From positions 186,001-250,000 of the forward strand of contig CAVPTA010000008.1 in assembly GCA_963708645.1 (NCBI GenBank): a stretch of DNA of 64,000 nucleotides, in the 5' to 3' direction. Each line of letters starts with the position of its first letter. The first letter of the stretch is position 1. A program made the position numbers and the translations under genes. The DNA comes from RYN-133 sp963708645. GTDB taxonomy: Bacteria > Actinomycetota > Actinomycetes > Mycobacteriales > Jatrophihabitantaceae. Of the stretch, positions 51,092 through 60,651 are shown piece by piece. Below the pieces are notes generated by a model. The model searched no databases, was not told the origin of the DNA, and saw only the letters and a list, made by a program, of their open reading frames with translations.

Positions 51092-52528
51092 ATGATCGGC
51101 AGGCGCTCGCTCGTGACGCGCGGTGCGCGACTTGCCGGCGTCGCCGTTGCAGTGGCGAGTGTCGTGATCGCGCCGATGCCTGCGCTCGGCGCAACGTTCT
51201 CGCCCGGCGCGCCCGGCCTGGGCGATCCCTACTTCCCGATGCTGGGCAACGGTGGCTACGACGCGCGCCACTACACGCTGCGCCTGGGTTACCAACCGAG
51301 CAGCCACCAGCTCAGCGGCACCGTGATCATGCGGGCTCGCGCGAGCAAGAACCTGTCGCGCTTCGACCTCGATCTGTCCGGCATGCAGGTCGACGGCGTG
51401 CGGGTCAGCGGTCGGAAAGCGACGTGGTCGAGGAGCGGCCAGGAGCTGCGCATCACCCCCGCAGCCGGCATCACCGCCGGTACGACATTCACCTCGGCCG
51501 TCACCTATCACGGCAGCCCGAAGACCATCGTGCACTCGCCGATCGTGTTCGGGTCACCGTACGGCTGGATCTACACGCCGGACGGTGCGTTCGTCGGCGA
51601 CGAGCCCAACGCTGCGCACACCTGGTTCCCCGTCAACGACTACCCCACCGACAAGGCGTCCTACTCGTTCGCGATCACAGTCCCGACCGGAACACGTGTC
51701 GTAGCCAACGGCGAGCTTGCTCGTCGCACGTCTGCGTCGGGGCACAGCACGTTCGTGTGGAACGAGACGAAGCCGATGGCGAGCTATCTGGCCTCGATCG
51801 ACATCGGCAAGTGGAACTTCCGGTCCGGCCGCACGCCGCGCGGCATCCCCGAGTTCATGGCCTCCGACCCGACACTCGCCGCCCAGGTAGGCCGAAGGCA
51901 CGTCTTTGCCCTCACCGGTGCGGTGACCGACTACTGGGCCAAGCTCTTCGGCACCTATCCGTTCACCTCGACCGGCGCGATCGTCGACCACGTGCGCCAC
52001 GTCGGATTCTCCCTCGAGACGCAGACCCGTCCGTTGTACGGATTCGCTCCCGACCCGCTCACGATCTCCCACGAGCTGTCGCATCAATGGTTCGGCGACA
52101 ACGTGTCCGTACGGTCCTGGCGCGACATCTGGCTCAACGAAGGCTTCGCGACGTTCTCGATGTACCTCTGGAACGAGCACACCGGGCACAGCTCGACCTA
52201 CACACAGTTCCGCACCTTCTACCGCCGCCTCGGTCCGCGGAACTCGTTCTGGCGACAGTCGATCGCCGATCCCGGCCGCGACCGGATGTTCTCCTCCGCC
52301 GTCTACTACCGCGGCGGCATGACTCTGGCCGCGCTGCGGCACCGCATCGGCGACACGCACTTCTTCGCACTCCTGCGTCGCTGGGTCGCCGCGCATCGCT
52401 ACGGGAACGCGACCACCGCCGAGTTCGTCGCACTCGCCGAGAGGGTCTCCGGCCAGCACCTCGGCGCGTTCTTCCGCACCTGGCTGTGGGACCAGAAGAA
52501 GCCGAGCTCGTTCGGCACGACGGCGTGA
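51092..52528 (+). CDS. Secreted M1-family metallopeptidase
   Basis: A 478-residue exported aminopeptidase-type protein. Signal peptide: basic start MIGRRSLVTRGARLAG, hydrophobic core, cleavage near PALGA. The N-terminal beta domain is followed by the catalytic domain with the zinc motif HELSH (His327) and NEGFA 18 residues on, which supplies the third ligand. A GAMEN-like exopeptidase motif is replaced (HVGFSLETQ), so it may be a variant with altered N-terminal recognition. It ends without the ERAP-like C-terminal domain, as normal for short bacterial M1 enzymes. Stop overlaps the next GTG (GTGA). Confidence 0.9.
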   Translation: MIGRRSLVTRGARLAGVAVAVASVVIAPMPALGATFSPGAPGLGDPYFPMLGNGGYDARHYTLRLGYQPSSHQLSGTVIMRARASKNLSRFDLDLSGMQVDGVRVSGRKATWSRSGQELRITPAAGITAGTTFTSAVTYHGSPKTIVHSPIVFGSPYGWIYTPDGAFVGDEPNAAHTWFPVNDYPTDKASYSFAITVPTGTRVVANGELARRTSASGHSTFVWNETKPMASYLASIDIGKWNFRSGRTPRGIPEFMASDPTLAAQVGRRHVFALTGAVTDYWAKLFGTYPFTSTGAIVDHVRHVGFSLETQTRPLYGFAPDPLTISHELSHQWFGDNVSVRSWRDIWLNEGFATFSMYLWNEHTGHSSTYTQFRTFYRRLGPRNSFWRQSIADPGRDRMFSSAVYYRGGMTLAALRHRIGDTHFFALLRRWVAAHRYGNATTAEFVALAERVSGQHLGAFFRTWLWDQKKPSSFGTTA

Positions 52529-53790
52529 CCACCTGGACCAACTGGGCGGGGACGGTGCACGCCGAGGTACAGGTCGCCCGTCCCCGCACCATCGACGAGC
52601 TGCAGCAGGTGGTCGCCGACGCACCCGGACACGTCAAGGCGATCGGTGCCGGACACTCGTTCACCTCGATCGGCGCGACGGACGGCGTGCAGATCGCGCC
52701 CGACGGCCTGTCCGGGGTCGTGCGTGCCGACGTCGAATCAGGGCTGGTCACCGTGCTGGCCGGCACCCGGCTGCACGAGCTCAACGAGACGCTGTGGCAC
52801 CTCGGACTCGCACTGGAGAACCTCGGCGACATCGATGTGCAGACCGTCGCCGGCGCCATCTCGACCGGTACGCACGGCACGGGCGCGCATCTGGGCGGAC
52901 TGGCGACGCAAGTGCGCGGGCTGCAGTTGGTGCTGGCCGACGGCACGCTGTGCGACGCGGCGCCGGAGCAGGCCGCGATCGGGCTCGGCGCGCTGGGCGT
53001 CCTCGCGACCGTCACGCTGCAATGCATCCCGGCGTTCGCGCTCGCGGCCAGCGAGAGTCCCGCGAGCCTCGACGACGTGCTCGCCGATCTCGACACCACC
53101 GTCAAGGTCAACGACCACTTCGAGTTCTACTGGTTCCCGCACACGCGGCGCGTGCTCACCAAACGCAACAACCGCGTGCTGCCCGGCACCGAGCTCAAAC
53201 CGATCCGGCGACTGCGGGCATACGTCGACGACGAGTTCCTGTCCAACACCGTGTTCGATGCGATCAACCGCGTCACGACCCGACGTCCGGACCTCATCCC
53301 GCGGGCCAACGCCATCGCCGCTCGCGCGCTCTCACCGCGTGACTACATCGACCGTTCGTATCGGGTGTTCGCCTCGCCACGTCGGGTCGTCTTCCGCGAG
53401 ATGGAGTACGCCGTCCCCGCCGACGCCGTCCCGTACGTGCTCGGCGAGATCGAAGCGTGGCTCGCGAAGTCGCGCGAGGCCATCGGTTTTCCGGTCGAGG
53501 TGCGCTTCGCCGCTGCGGACGGCTGCTGGCTGTCGACCGCCTACGGCCGCGACACCGGCTACCTCGCCGTGCACCAGTACCACCGTCGCGACCACGACGA
53601 GTACTTCCGCGCGGTCGAGGCCATCGCCCGCGAGGTCGACGGCCGTCCGCACTGGGGCAAGTTGCACTACCGCGACGCGGCTTCGCTCGCCGAGACCTAT
53701 CCCCGCTTCGCCGAGTTCGTCGCGCTGCGCGAGCGCCTCGACCCCACCCGCAAGTTCGGTAACGCGTACCTCGAAACCGTGCTGGGCTGA
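52525..53790 (+). CDS. D-arabinono-1,4-lactone oxidase-like FAD oxidase
   Basis: A 421-residue VAO-family flavoenzyme. The PCMH FAD domain shows VQVARPRTIDELQQVV, IGAGHSFTSIGATDG (His of GHS is the covalent-FAD position in this family), DIDVQTVAGAISTGTHGTGAHLGGLATQV, then the ALO domain with FYWFPHTRRV and the C-terminal HWGKLHYRDAASLAETYPRF and LDPTRKFGNAYL. It oxidises aldonolactones or polyols; Mycobacterium relatives act on L-gulono-lactone. GTG 52525 is coupled to the peptidase stop. About 40 bases before serC. Confidence 0.9.
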   Translation: MTTWTNWAGTVHAEVQVARPRTIDELQQVVADAPGHVKAIGAGHSFTSIGATDGVQIAPDGLSGVVRADVESGLVTVLAGTRLHELNETLWHLGLALENLGDIDVQTVAGAISTGTHGTGAHLGGLATQVRGLQLVLADGTLCDAAPEQAAIGLGALGVLATVTLQCIPAFALAASESPASLDDVLADLDTTVKVNDHFEFYWFPHTRRVLTKRNNRVLPGTELKPIRRLRAYVDDEFLSNTVFDAINRVTTRRPDLIPRANAIAARALSPRDYIDRSYRVFASPRRVVFREMEYAVPADAVPYVLGEIEAWLAKSREAIGFPVEVRFAAADGCWLSTAYGRDTGYLAVHQYHRRDHDEYFRAVEAIAREVDGRPHWGKLHYRDAASLAETYPRFAEFVALRERLDPTRKFGNAYLETVLG

Positions 53791-53833
53791 CGGGGCGGCC
53801 TGACCGGGCGGGCTGAATGGGAGGATCGCGGGC

Positions 53834-54930
53834 GTGACGATCGAGATCCCCGCGGCGCTCAAACCGGTGGACGGACGGTTCGGCTCGGGGCCGTCGAAGA
53901 TCCCGGTCGCCGTCGCCGAGCGGCTCGGCTCAGCACCCCTCGGGACGAGCCATCGCCAGGCGCCCGTCAAAGAGCTCGTCGCGCGCATCCGAGCGGGCCT
54001 GGGCGAGTTGTTCGCGCTCCCGGACGGCTGGCAGGTCGTGCTCGGCAACGGCGGATCGACCGCGTTCTGGGACGTCGCCGCGTTCAGTCTGATCCGCGAC
54101 CGGGCCCAGTTGCTCGTGTGCGGCGAGTTCTCCGCGAAGTTCGCGGCCGTCCATGCGGGCGCGCCGTTCCTCGCCGATCCGTCCGTGCGGCGCTCCGACT
54201 ACGGCAGCGCCCCGAGCGCCGAGCTCGAGCCCGGCATCGACACCTACGCGTGGCCGCACAACGAGACATCCACCGGGGTGGTGCTGCCGGTCGAACGGGT
54301 CAGCGACGACGCCCTCATGCTCGTCGACGCGACCAGCGGTGCCGGCGGTGTCGCGGTCGACATCACCCAGACCGACTGTTACTACTTCGCGCCGCAGAAG
54401 GCGTTCGCCGCCGAGGGGGGCCTGTGGCTGGCGCTGCTGTCGCCGGCCGCGCTCGAGCCGCGTCGAGCAGGTGCGCGCCGAGCGATGGGCCCCGCCGTCG
54501 CTCGATCTCAGCATCGCCATCGACAACAGCGCGAAGGACCAGACCTACAACACCCCCGCCATCGCGTCGCTGTGGCTGCTCGCGCACCAGGTCGAGTGGC
54601 TGCTCGGCGAGGGCGGCTTGGCGTGGGCCGCTGCGCGTACCGCCGACTCGGCCGCGCGCCTGTACACGTGGGCCGAGAAGGCCGACTTCGCGACGCCGTT
54701 CGTCGACCGACCCCGCGCTGCGCAGCCCGGTCGTCGGGACGATCGATATCGACGACTCGATCGATGCGAAAGCGGTCGCCGCGACCTTGCGCGCGAACGG
54801 CATCGTCGACACCGAGCCCTACCGCGCGCTCGGCCGCAACCAGCTGCGCATCGGCATGTACCCGGCCGTCGATCCCGACGATGTCAGCGCGCTGACGGCC
54901 TGCGTCGACTACGTCGTCGAGCGGCTCTAG
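53834..54930 (+). CDS. serC: Phosphoserine aminotransferase SerC (frame breaks at 54458 and 54707)
   Basis: A PLP enzyme of serine biosynthesis, actinobacterial SerC branch, about 364 residues when repaired. Order: RFGSGPSKIP, SHRQAPVKELV, VLGNGGSTAFWD, WPHNETSTGV, LVDATSGAGG, and the PLP lysine Lys189 in YYFAPQKAFAAEGGLW; after the first break QVRAERWAPPSLDLSIAID and NSAKDQTYNTPAI; after the second VVGTIDIDDSIDAKAVAATLRANGI and LRIGMYPAVDPDDV. Both breaks fit one extra C in a CC pair (GAGCC, GACC). GGGAGG precedes GTG 53834. Confidence 0.92.
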
Positions 54931-54974
54931 CGCAGCGACGGCGTGTGCTCCCGGCGAATGCCCGGGGCCGCACA

Positions 54975-54980
54975 TATCGT
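54975..54980 (+). promoter_or_regulatory. Probable -10 element of leaderless sepH
   Basis: TATCGT (TANNNT) is followed by exactly six bases and then ATG 54987, which places the transcription start on the start codon. No ribosome-binding site precedes it. Confidence 0.55.
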
Positions 54981-54986
54981 CTGGCC

Positions 54987-56003
54987 ATGCGAACGCTGCA
55001 CCTCGTCGATGCCGACGCCGAGGCCGGTCATGTCGTCCTCGAGACGACAGACGGGCAGGAGAAGTTCGAGCTGCCCATCGATCAAGCTCTGCGCGCGGCA
55101 CTGACCGACGCCCCGGCGGCTCCGGCCCCGCCGGCACGGCGCGTCACCACGTCGTCCGAACCACGGATCACGCCGCGCGAGATCCAGATGAAGGTGCGCG
55201 GCGGCGACTCGCCCGAGGCGATCGCCGAGGCCTACGGCGCCGATCCCGAGTGGGTGCTGCGCTTCGCCGGGCCCGGTCGTCGCCGAGCGGTTGCGCATGG
55301 CCGACGAGGGGCGCCGGGCGAAGGCACGCCGCTCGACGACCGAGGGCCAGACCGTCGTGTTCGGCGAAGCCGTCGACGAGCGGTTCGCCCAGCACGGCAT
55401 CGACCCGCAGAGCGTGCGTTGGGACGCCCATCGCCGCGAGGACGGCCAGTGGGTGCTGTCGGCGCACTGGGTCGGCGGCCAGGCCGATCGGCGCGCCGAC
55501 TGGAGCTTCCACCTGTCCGGACGCACCGTCGCCCCGCTCGACGACACCGCGGCCGATCTGCTCAGCGACCGTCCGATCCGCGCGATCCTGGCGCCGGAAC
55601 CGAGCGACCTCGAGACGACCTCGCCGAACCTCACGCTCGCCCCGCCTCTCGCGCCCGGAGCTGGTCGCGTTCCCGGCGATAGCGCTCACCGGGCCGTTGC
55701 CGGCCGACGAAGAGGTCTTCGACCAGGCCCAGTTCGACCGCGGCCGAGACCGCGCAGTTCGAACGCGGCGGCCTCGACCAGGCCTTGGCGCAGACCTTCG
55801 ACCAGGCCGCGTTCGATCACGCCGCCTTCGAGGAGCCGCACCTGCCGCTGCACGTCCCGGACGCGCCGAAGCACCGCGAGCGCAAGGTCACCGACCTCGG
55901 CGTGGCCCGCCGCGACGACGAGTCCGACGACGACAAGGCCGCCCGTGCGTCGATTCCGTCGTGGGACGACATCCTGCTCGGGGTGCGCCGCAAGCGCGAC
56001 TGA
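54987..56003 (+). CDS. sepH: Cell-division protein SepH (three frame breaks: 55272, 55640, 55742)
   Basis: SepH binds FtsZ and promotes septum formation in actinobacteria. The N-terminal DUF3071 domain is clear: MRTLHLVDADAEAGHVVLET, RITPREIQMKVRGGDSPEAIAEAYGADPEWVLRFAGP, then after the first break RMADEGRRAKARRSTTEGQTVVFGEAVDERF and GQWVLSAHWVGG. A variable middle follows, then the C-terminal conserved ARASIPSWDDILLGVRRKR. Each break fits one extra base in a C or G run (GGGCCC, CCCC, GCGG). It follows serC, as often in actinobacteria. Length about 337 residues when repaired. Confidence 0.93.
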
Positions 56004-56061
56004 CGCACGAACCGGGAAACTCGGTCGCTCCTGTCGGAGGCTCGTCGTAGCGTAGATCGAC

Positions 56062-57850
56062 GTGACCGACCTCGCCGAGACTGCCGCACCCGGCGAGCAG
56101 CACGACTCCGAACATCCGATCCAGTCGCTGCTGCGGCTGCGCCGGTGGACGCGGCCCTACCGCCGGCCGATCACGGCGATGTTCGTCTTCTCCCTGATCG
56201 GGATGCTGTGCCAGACACTCGTCCCGCTCGTGGTCGGCGCCGTGGTCGACGGGCCGATCCGCCATCACGACACGGCCGGCCTGTGGCCGCTGGTCGGGCT
56301 CACCCTCGCGCTCGGCATCGCCGAGGCGGGCTGCTTCCTGCTGCGCCGCCTCGCCATGGCGCGGGCCGCGATCGACATCGAGACCGACATCCGGCGCGAC
56401 CTGTTCGCCCACGTGCAGCGGTTGCCGGTCGCCTTCCACGACCGCTGGCCCTCGGGCCAGCTGCTGTCGCGGCTGACCACCGACCTGTCGACACTGCGCC
56501 GCTTCGTCGGCTTCGCGTTCGTGTTCCTGATCGTCAACACGGCGATCACGCTGGTCGTGCTCGGCCTGCTGATCAACATCGACGTCCCGCTCGGCCTGTT
56601 CGTCCTCATCGCGATGACGCCGCTCGTGCTGACCACACGCCGCTTCGAGCTGCGCTACAGCCGAGAGGCGCGCCGCGCCCAAGACCTGACCGGTGACCTG
56701 GCGACCTCGGTCGAAGAGTCCGCGCTCGGCATCCGGGTGATCAAGTCCTACGGACGTCGCCCGCACATGCTCGCGATGTTCACCCGCGACGCGCAGCGGC
56801 TGCGCGGCGCCGAGCTGAGCAAGATCCGCACGCTCGGCTGGTTCTGGGCGGTGCTCGAAGGCACGCCGCAGCTGATCCTCGCCGGCGTGGTCTGGGGCGG
56901 CGTGGTGGCGGTCTCGCACCACTCGATGACGCTGGGTCAGCTGGTCGCGTTCCTGACGCTGTACCTGCAGCTGATCTGGCCGATCATCAGCCTCGGCTGG
57001 CTGCTCGCCCTCGCCCAGGAGTCGGGCACGGCCGCCGTCCGCATCTTCGAGGTGCTCGACGCGAAGCCGACCATCCTCGACCCCGACCACCCGGTGCCCG
57101 CCGAGACCGGAACCTCGCTGGTGTTCGACGACGTCCGGTTCCACTACGACGACGCGTCCACCGAGGTGTTGCGCGGCATCGACCTGCACATCGAGCCCGG
57201 CGAGACGATGGCGCTGGTCGGCGCAGTCGGCTGCGGCAAGACCACGCTGACCGCGCTCGTGCCCCGGCTGTACGACGTCACCGGCGGTCGCATCCTCATC
57301 GGCGGTGTCGACGTGCGCGACCTGCCGCTCGATCAGCTGCGGCACACGGTGACGACCGCGTTCGAGGACGCCACGCTGTTCTCGGCAAGCGTGCGCGAGA
57401 ACCTCACCCTCGGCCGGGCCGGCGTCGCCGAGCACGACGTGGTCGAGGCGCTCGAGGTTGCGCAGGCCGAGTTCGTCTACGACCTGCCGTTCGGGCTCGA
57501 CACCCGGATCGGCGAGCAGGGCCTGTCGCTGTCCGGCGGTCAGCGGCAGCGGCTCGCGCTCGCCCGCGCCGTGCTGGGCCGCCCGCGGGTGCTGGTGCTC
57601 GACGACCCGCTCTCGGCGCTGGACGTGCACACCGAGGCGCAGGTCGAGGCGGCGCTGCGCCGCGTGCTGTCGGCGACGACCGCGCTCGTGGTCGCGCACC
57701 GCCCGTCCACCGTCCTGCTCGCCGACCGGGTCGCGCTTGCTCGAGGACGGCCGCATCACCGCGGTCGGAACGCACAGCGACCTGCTCGCCACCGTCCCCG
57801 CCTACCGCCTGCTGCTGGCCCAAGCCTGCGAACTGGAGGTGGCGCCATGA
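56062..57850 (+). CDS. ABC exporter, first half-transporter (frame break at 57737)
   Basis: A half-transporter of about 595 residues: six TM segments, coupling region with LSRLTTDLSTLRRFVGF, then the nucleotide-binding domain with Walker A VGAVGCGKTTL, signature LSGGQRQRLALARAV, Walker B VLVLDDPLSALD and the H-loop HRPS. The catalytic Glu after Walker B is Asp (LDDP), typical of the degenerate site in heterodimeric exporters. The frame breaks at 57737-57738, where GCGCTTGCTCGAG appears to hold an extra T; the other frame then supplies LEDGRITAVGTHSDLL. GTG 56062 has TAGCGT eight bases upstream. The stop overlaps the next ATG. Confidence 0.9.
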
Positions 57851-59819
57851 GCGACGCACGATGCGACGAGCGATCGCACGGCAGATGGCTGGATCGCCAG
57901 GCACGAATCGCACGCAGATGGCCAGGCGTCGGCCCGAGCGCAGCGAGCGGTCCGAGCGAGCGGTCGAGCCGTCGATCGCAGCGACGACTGGCAGGGGCAA
58001 CTGACCGAGGACGCTCGCAGGACTGCCGACGAGCAGGACGACCTGGTCCTCACCGGGCGGCCGCGGCTGCGGTCGACTGCACGGCAACTGCTCGGCGAGC
58101 TCGTGCGCCCGCACCGCCGGGGCATTGCCTTGGTGTTGTTGGTCGTGCTCGTCCAGGTCGCAGCGACGATGGCCGGCCCGTGGCTGGTCGGCATCGCCAT
58201 CGACTCCTCGCTGCCCGACGCGCTGCGCGGCGACTACACATCGCTGGTCGTGGTCAGCGTCGTGCTGGCGGTCGCGGCGCTGCTCTCGGGCTGGCTGCGC
58301 TCGGTCTTCGTGATCCGCAGCGGTGTCATCGGCCAGGCCATCCTGTTCGACCTGCGCCGCCGCGGGTTCGACCACGCGCAGGCGCTGTCGGTGTCCTTCC
58401 ACGAGCGCTACACGTCCGGTCGGGTGATCTCGCGGCTCACGTCCGACGTCGACACGCTCAACGAGCTGCTCGATGCCGGCCTCGACGGGCTGCTCGTCGC
58501 GTTCTTGAACATCAGCGCGATCTCGGTGCTGCTGTTCTTCCTCGACGTCCCGCTCGGCCGCGTCTCGTCCTCGTCTCGTTCGTGCCGCTGTTCTTCCTGT
58601 TCCGCTGGTTCTCCGCGCGCGCGACCGACGCATTCCGGCGCACCCGCGGACGGGTCGCGACGATGATCGTCAACATCGTCGAGACGTTCAACGGCATCCG
58701 CGCCGTGCAGGCGTTCCGGCGCGAGAAGCGCAACGACGCGATCTTCGCCGGCCTCAACGGGTCGTACGCCGATGCGAACCGCGAGGCCTTCCGGCTGCAC
58801 GCGGTGTTCATCCCGGGCATCACGCTGATCAGCAACGTGTCGACCGTGGCCGTGCTGCTCGTCGGCGCGTGGCGGGTGCTGCACGGCGGCATGGAGATTG
58901 GCGTGCTGACGTCGTTTCTGCTCTATCTGCGCCAGTTCTTCGGTCCCGATGGAAGACGTCGCGATGTTCTACAACTCGCTGCAGTCGGCGACCGCGGCCC
59001 TGGAGAAGATCTCGTCGGTGCTGTCCGAGGCACCGAGCGTGCCCGAACCCGACGCGCCGACGCCGCTGCCGCAGACCGCGCGCGGCCGGGTCAGCCTCGA
59101 CCGCCTGGAGTTCGGCTATCTCGCCGACCGGCCGGTGCTGCACGAGCTGTCGCTCGACATCCCGGCCGGGCAGACCGTTGCGCTGGTCGGCGCCACCGGT
59201 GCCGGCAAGACGACGATCGCCAAGCTCATCTCGCGCTTCTACGACCCGACCAGCGGCGAGGTCCGCCTCGACGGCGTCGACCTGCGCACCGTGGCCGAGA
59301 CCGAGCTGCGCCGCGCGGTCGTCATGGTGACCCAGGACGGCTTCCTGTTCTCGGGTTCGGTCGCCGACAACATCGGCTTCGGCCGCCTCGACGCCGACCG
59401 CGCCGACATCATCCGGGCGGCTCGCGAGGTCGGCGCGCACGAGTTCATCACGGCGCTGCCCGACGGCTACGACACCGACGTCGCGCAAGCGCGGCGGCCG
59501 CCTGTCGGCCGGCCAGCGCCAGCTCGTCGCGTTCGCCCGCGCGTTCCTGGCCGACCCGGCGGTGCTCATCCTCGACGAGGCGACGTCCTCACTCGACGTG
59601 CCCACCGAGCGCGCGGTGCAGCGCGCGCTGCGCACCGTGCTCGCCGAGCGCACCGCCCTGATCATCGCCCACCGGCTGTCGACCGTCGAGATCGCCGACC
59701 GGGTGCTCGTCCTCGCCGACGGCCGCGTGGTCGAGGACGGCACGCCGAGCGAGCTGCTCGCCGAGGGCACCGGCAGCTTTGCGGCCCTTCACGAATCGTG
59801 GCGCGATTCGCTAGTCTGA
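57847..59819 (+). CDS. ABC exporter, second half-transporter (four frame breaks)
   Basis: Partner of the preceding gene, about 655 residues when repaired. The TM domain begins LLGELVRPHRRGIALVLLVVL; the coupling region has SVSFHERYTSGRVISRLTSDVDTL; the ATPase has Walker A VGATGAGKTTIA, signature LSAGQRQLVAFARAF, Walker B VLILDEATSSLD with catalytic Glu, and H-loop IIAHRLS, so this half holds the active site. Breaks lie near 57965, 58562, 58948 and 59486; the last two each fit one extra base. The region 57850-57965 reads as low-complexity Arg/Ser in the ATG frame, so the true N-terminus is uncertain. Substrate unknown. Confidence 0.88.
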
Positions 59820-59911
59820 CGCGCACCCGCTGTCCGTAATGCGGCTTGTTCAACACGACTGTGTATTGGGCATTCTCAATGACGCATCAAGGGACGCGAA
59901 GGCGGGGGCCT

Positions 59912-60651
59912 ATGTCGGTTGAGCTTGACCTGCACTTCGACCCGCAAGGCGACACGTTGGCAGCGGCCCGAGAGTGCGAGGCCACGGTATTTCTGCACCA
60001 ATACGGCAATACCGCCACGCAATGGGCCGAAGAGTACGGGCCCTACGAACCGTCCTCGACCTTCATCACGATCACCGAGCGCGGCGGCGACGCCCTGGCA
60101 ACAATGCGCTTGATCGTCCCGAGCGAGGCGGGCCTGAAGTCCCTCGCCGACGTCGCCCGCCCGCCATGGTCGATCGACGGCGTGCGCGTCGGCCCGCGCG
60201 GCCGGCATGGCCGTGGCCCAGACATGGGACGTCGCGACGATCGCCATCCGCAAGCGCGCCGCCCGCCACACCCTGCTCTCGGCCGCGCATGTACCACGCA
60301 CTGTTCCGGGCAACGCGCACGAACAACATCCGCTGGATCGTGATGATCATGGACGTGCGAGCGCGTCGGTTGCTCAATGCATCGCACATCCACACCCAGC
60401 CGTTGCCCGGCACCCGGCCCGGGCCCTACCTCGGTTCCGAGGCGAGCGTGCCGGTCTGGGGCGACATGCCGAAGATGGCCGACCATCAGCGGGTGAGCAA
60501 CCCCGACGCCCACCGCCTCATCAACCTGGGCATCGGCCTGGACGGCATCCGGATCCCGGAACCGGCCGGCTTCCTCCACGTCCGGACGCCGCTGGTCCCT
60601 GTTCAGCCTGCCGTGCCGGCGATGCGCAGGATCGGCCTCGCTACCGCGTAG
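59912..60651 (+). CDS. GNAT/autoinducer synthase-like acyltransferase (two frame breaks)
   Basis: Repaired at about 60195 (extra G) and 60289 (extra C) this is a 245-residue protein. It starts MSVELDLHFDPQGD, then ECEATVFLHQYGNTATQWAEEYGPYEPSS, FITITERGGDALATMRLIVP, WDVATIAIRKRAARHTLLSAA, MYHALFRATRTNNIRWIVMIMD and PGPYLGSEASVPVWGDM. The pattern of a strand ending in MRLI followed by VATIAIRK resembles N-acyl amino acid synthases and LuxI-fold proteins, but the resemblance is weak. No homologue can be named. It is convergent with and overlaps a GGDEF-EAL gene by 49 bases. Confidence 0.55.
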
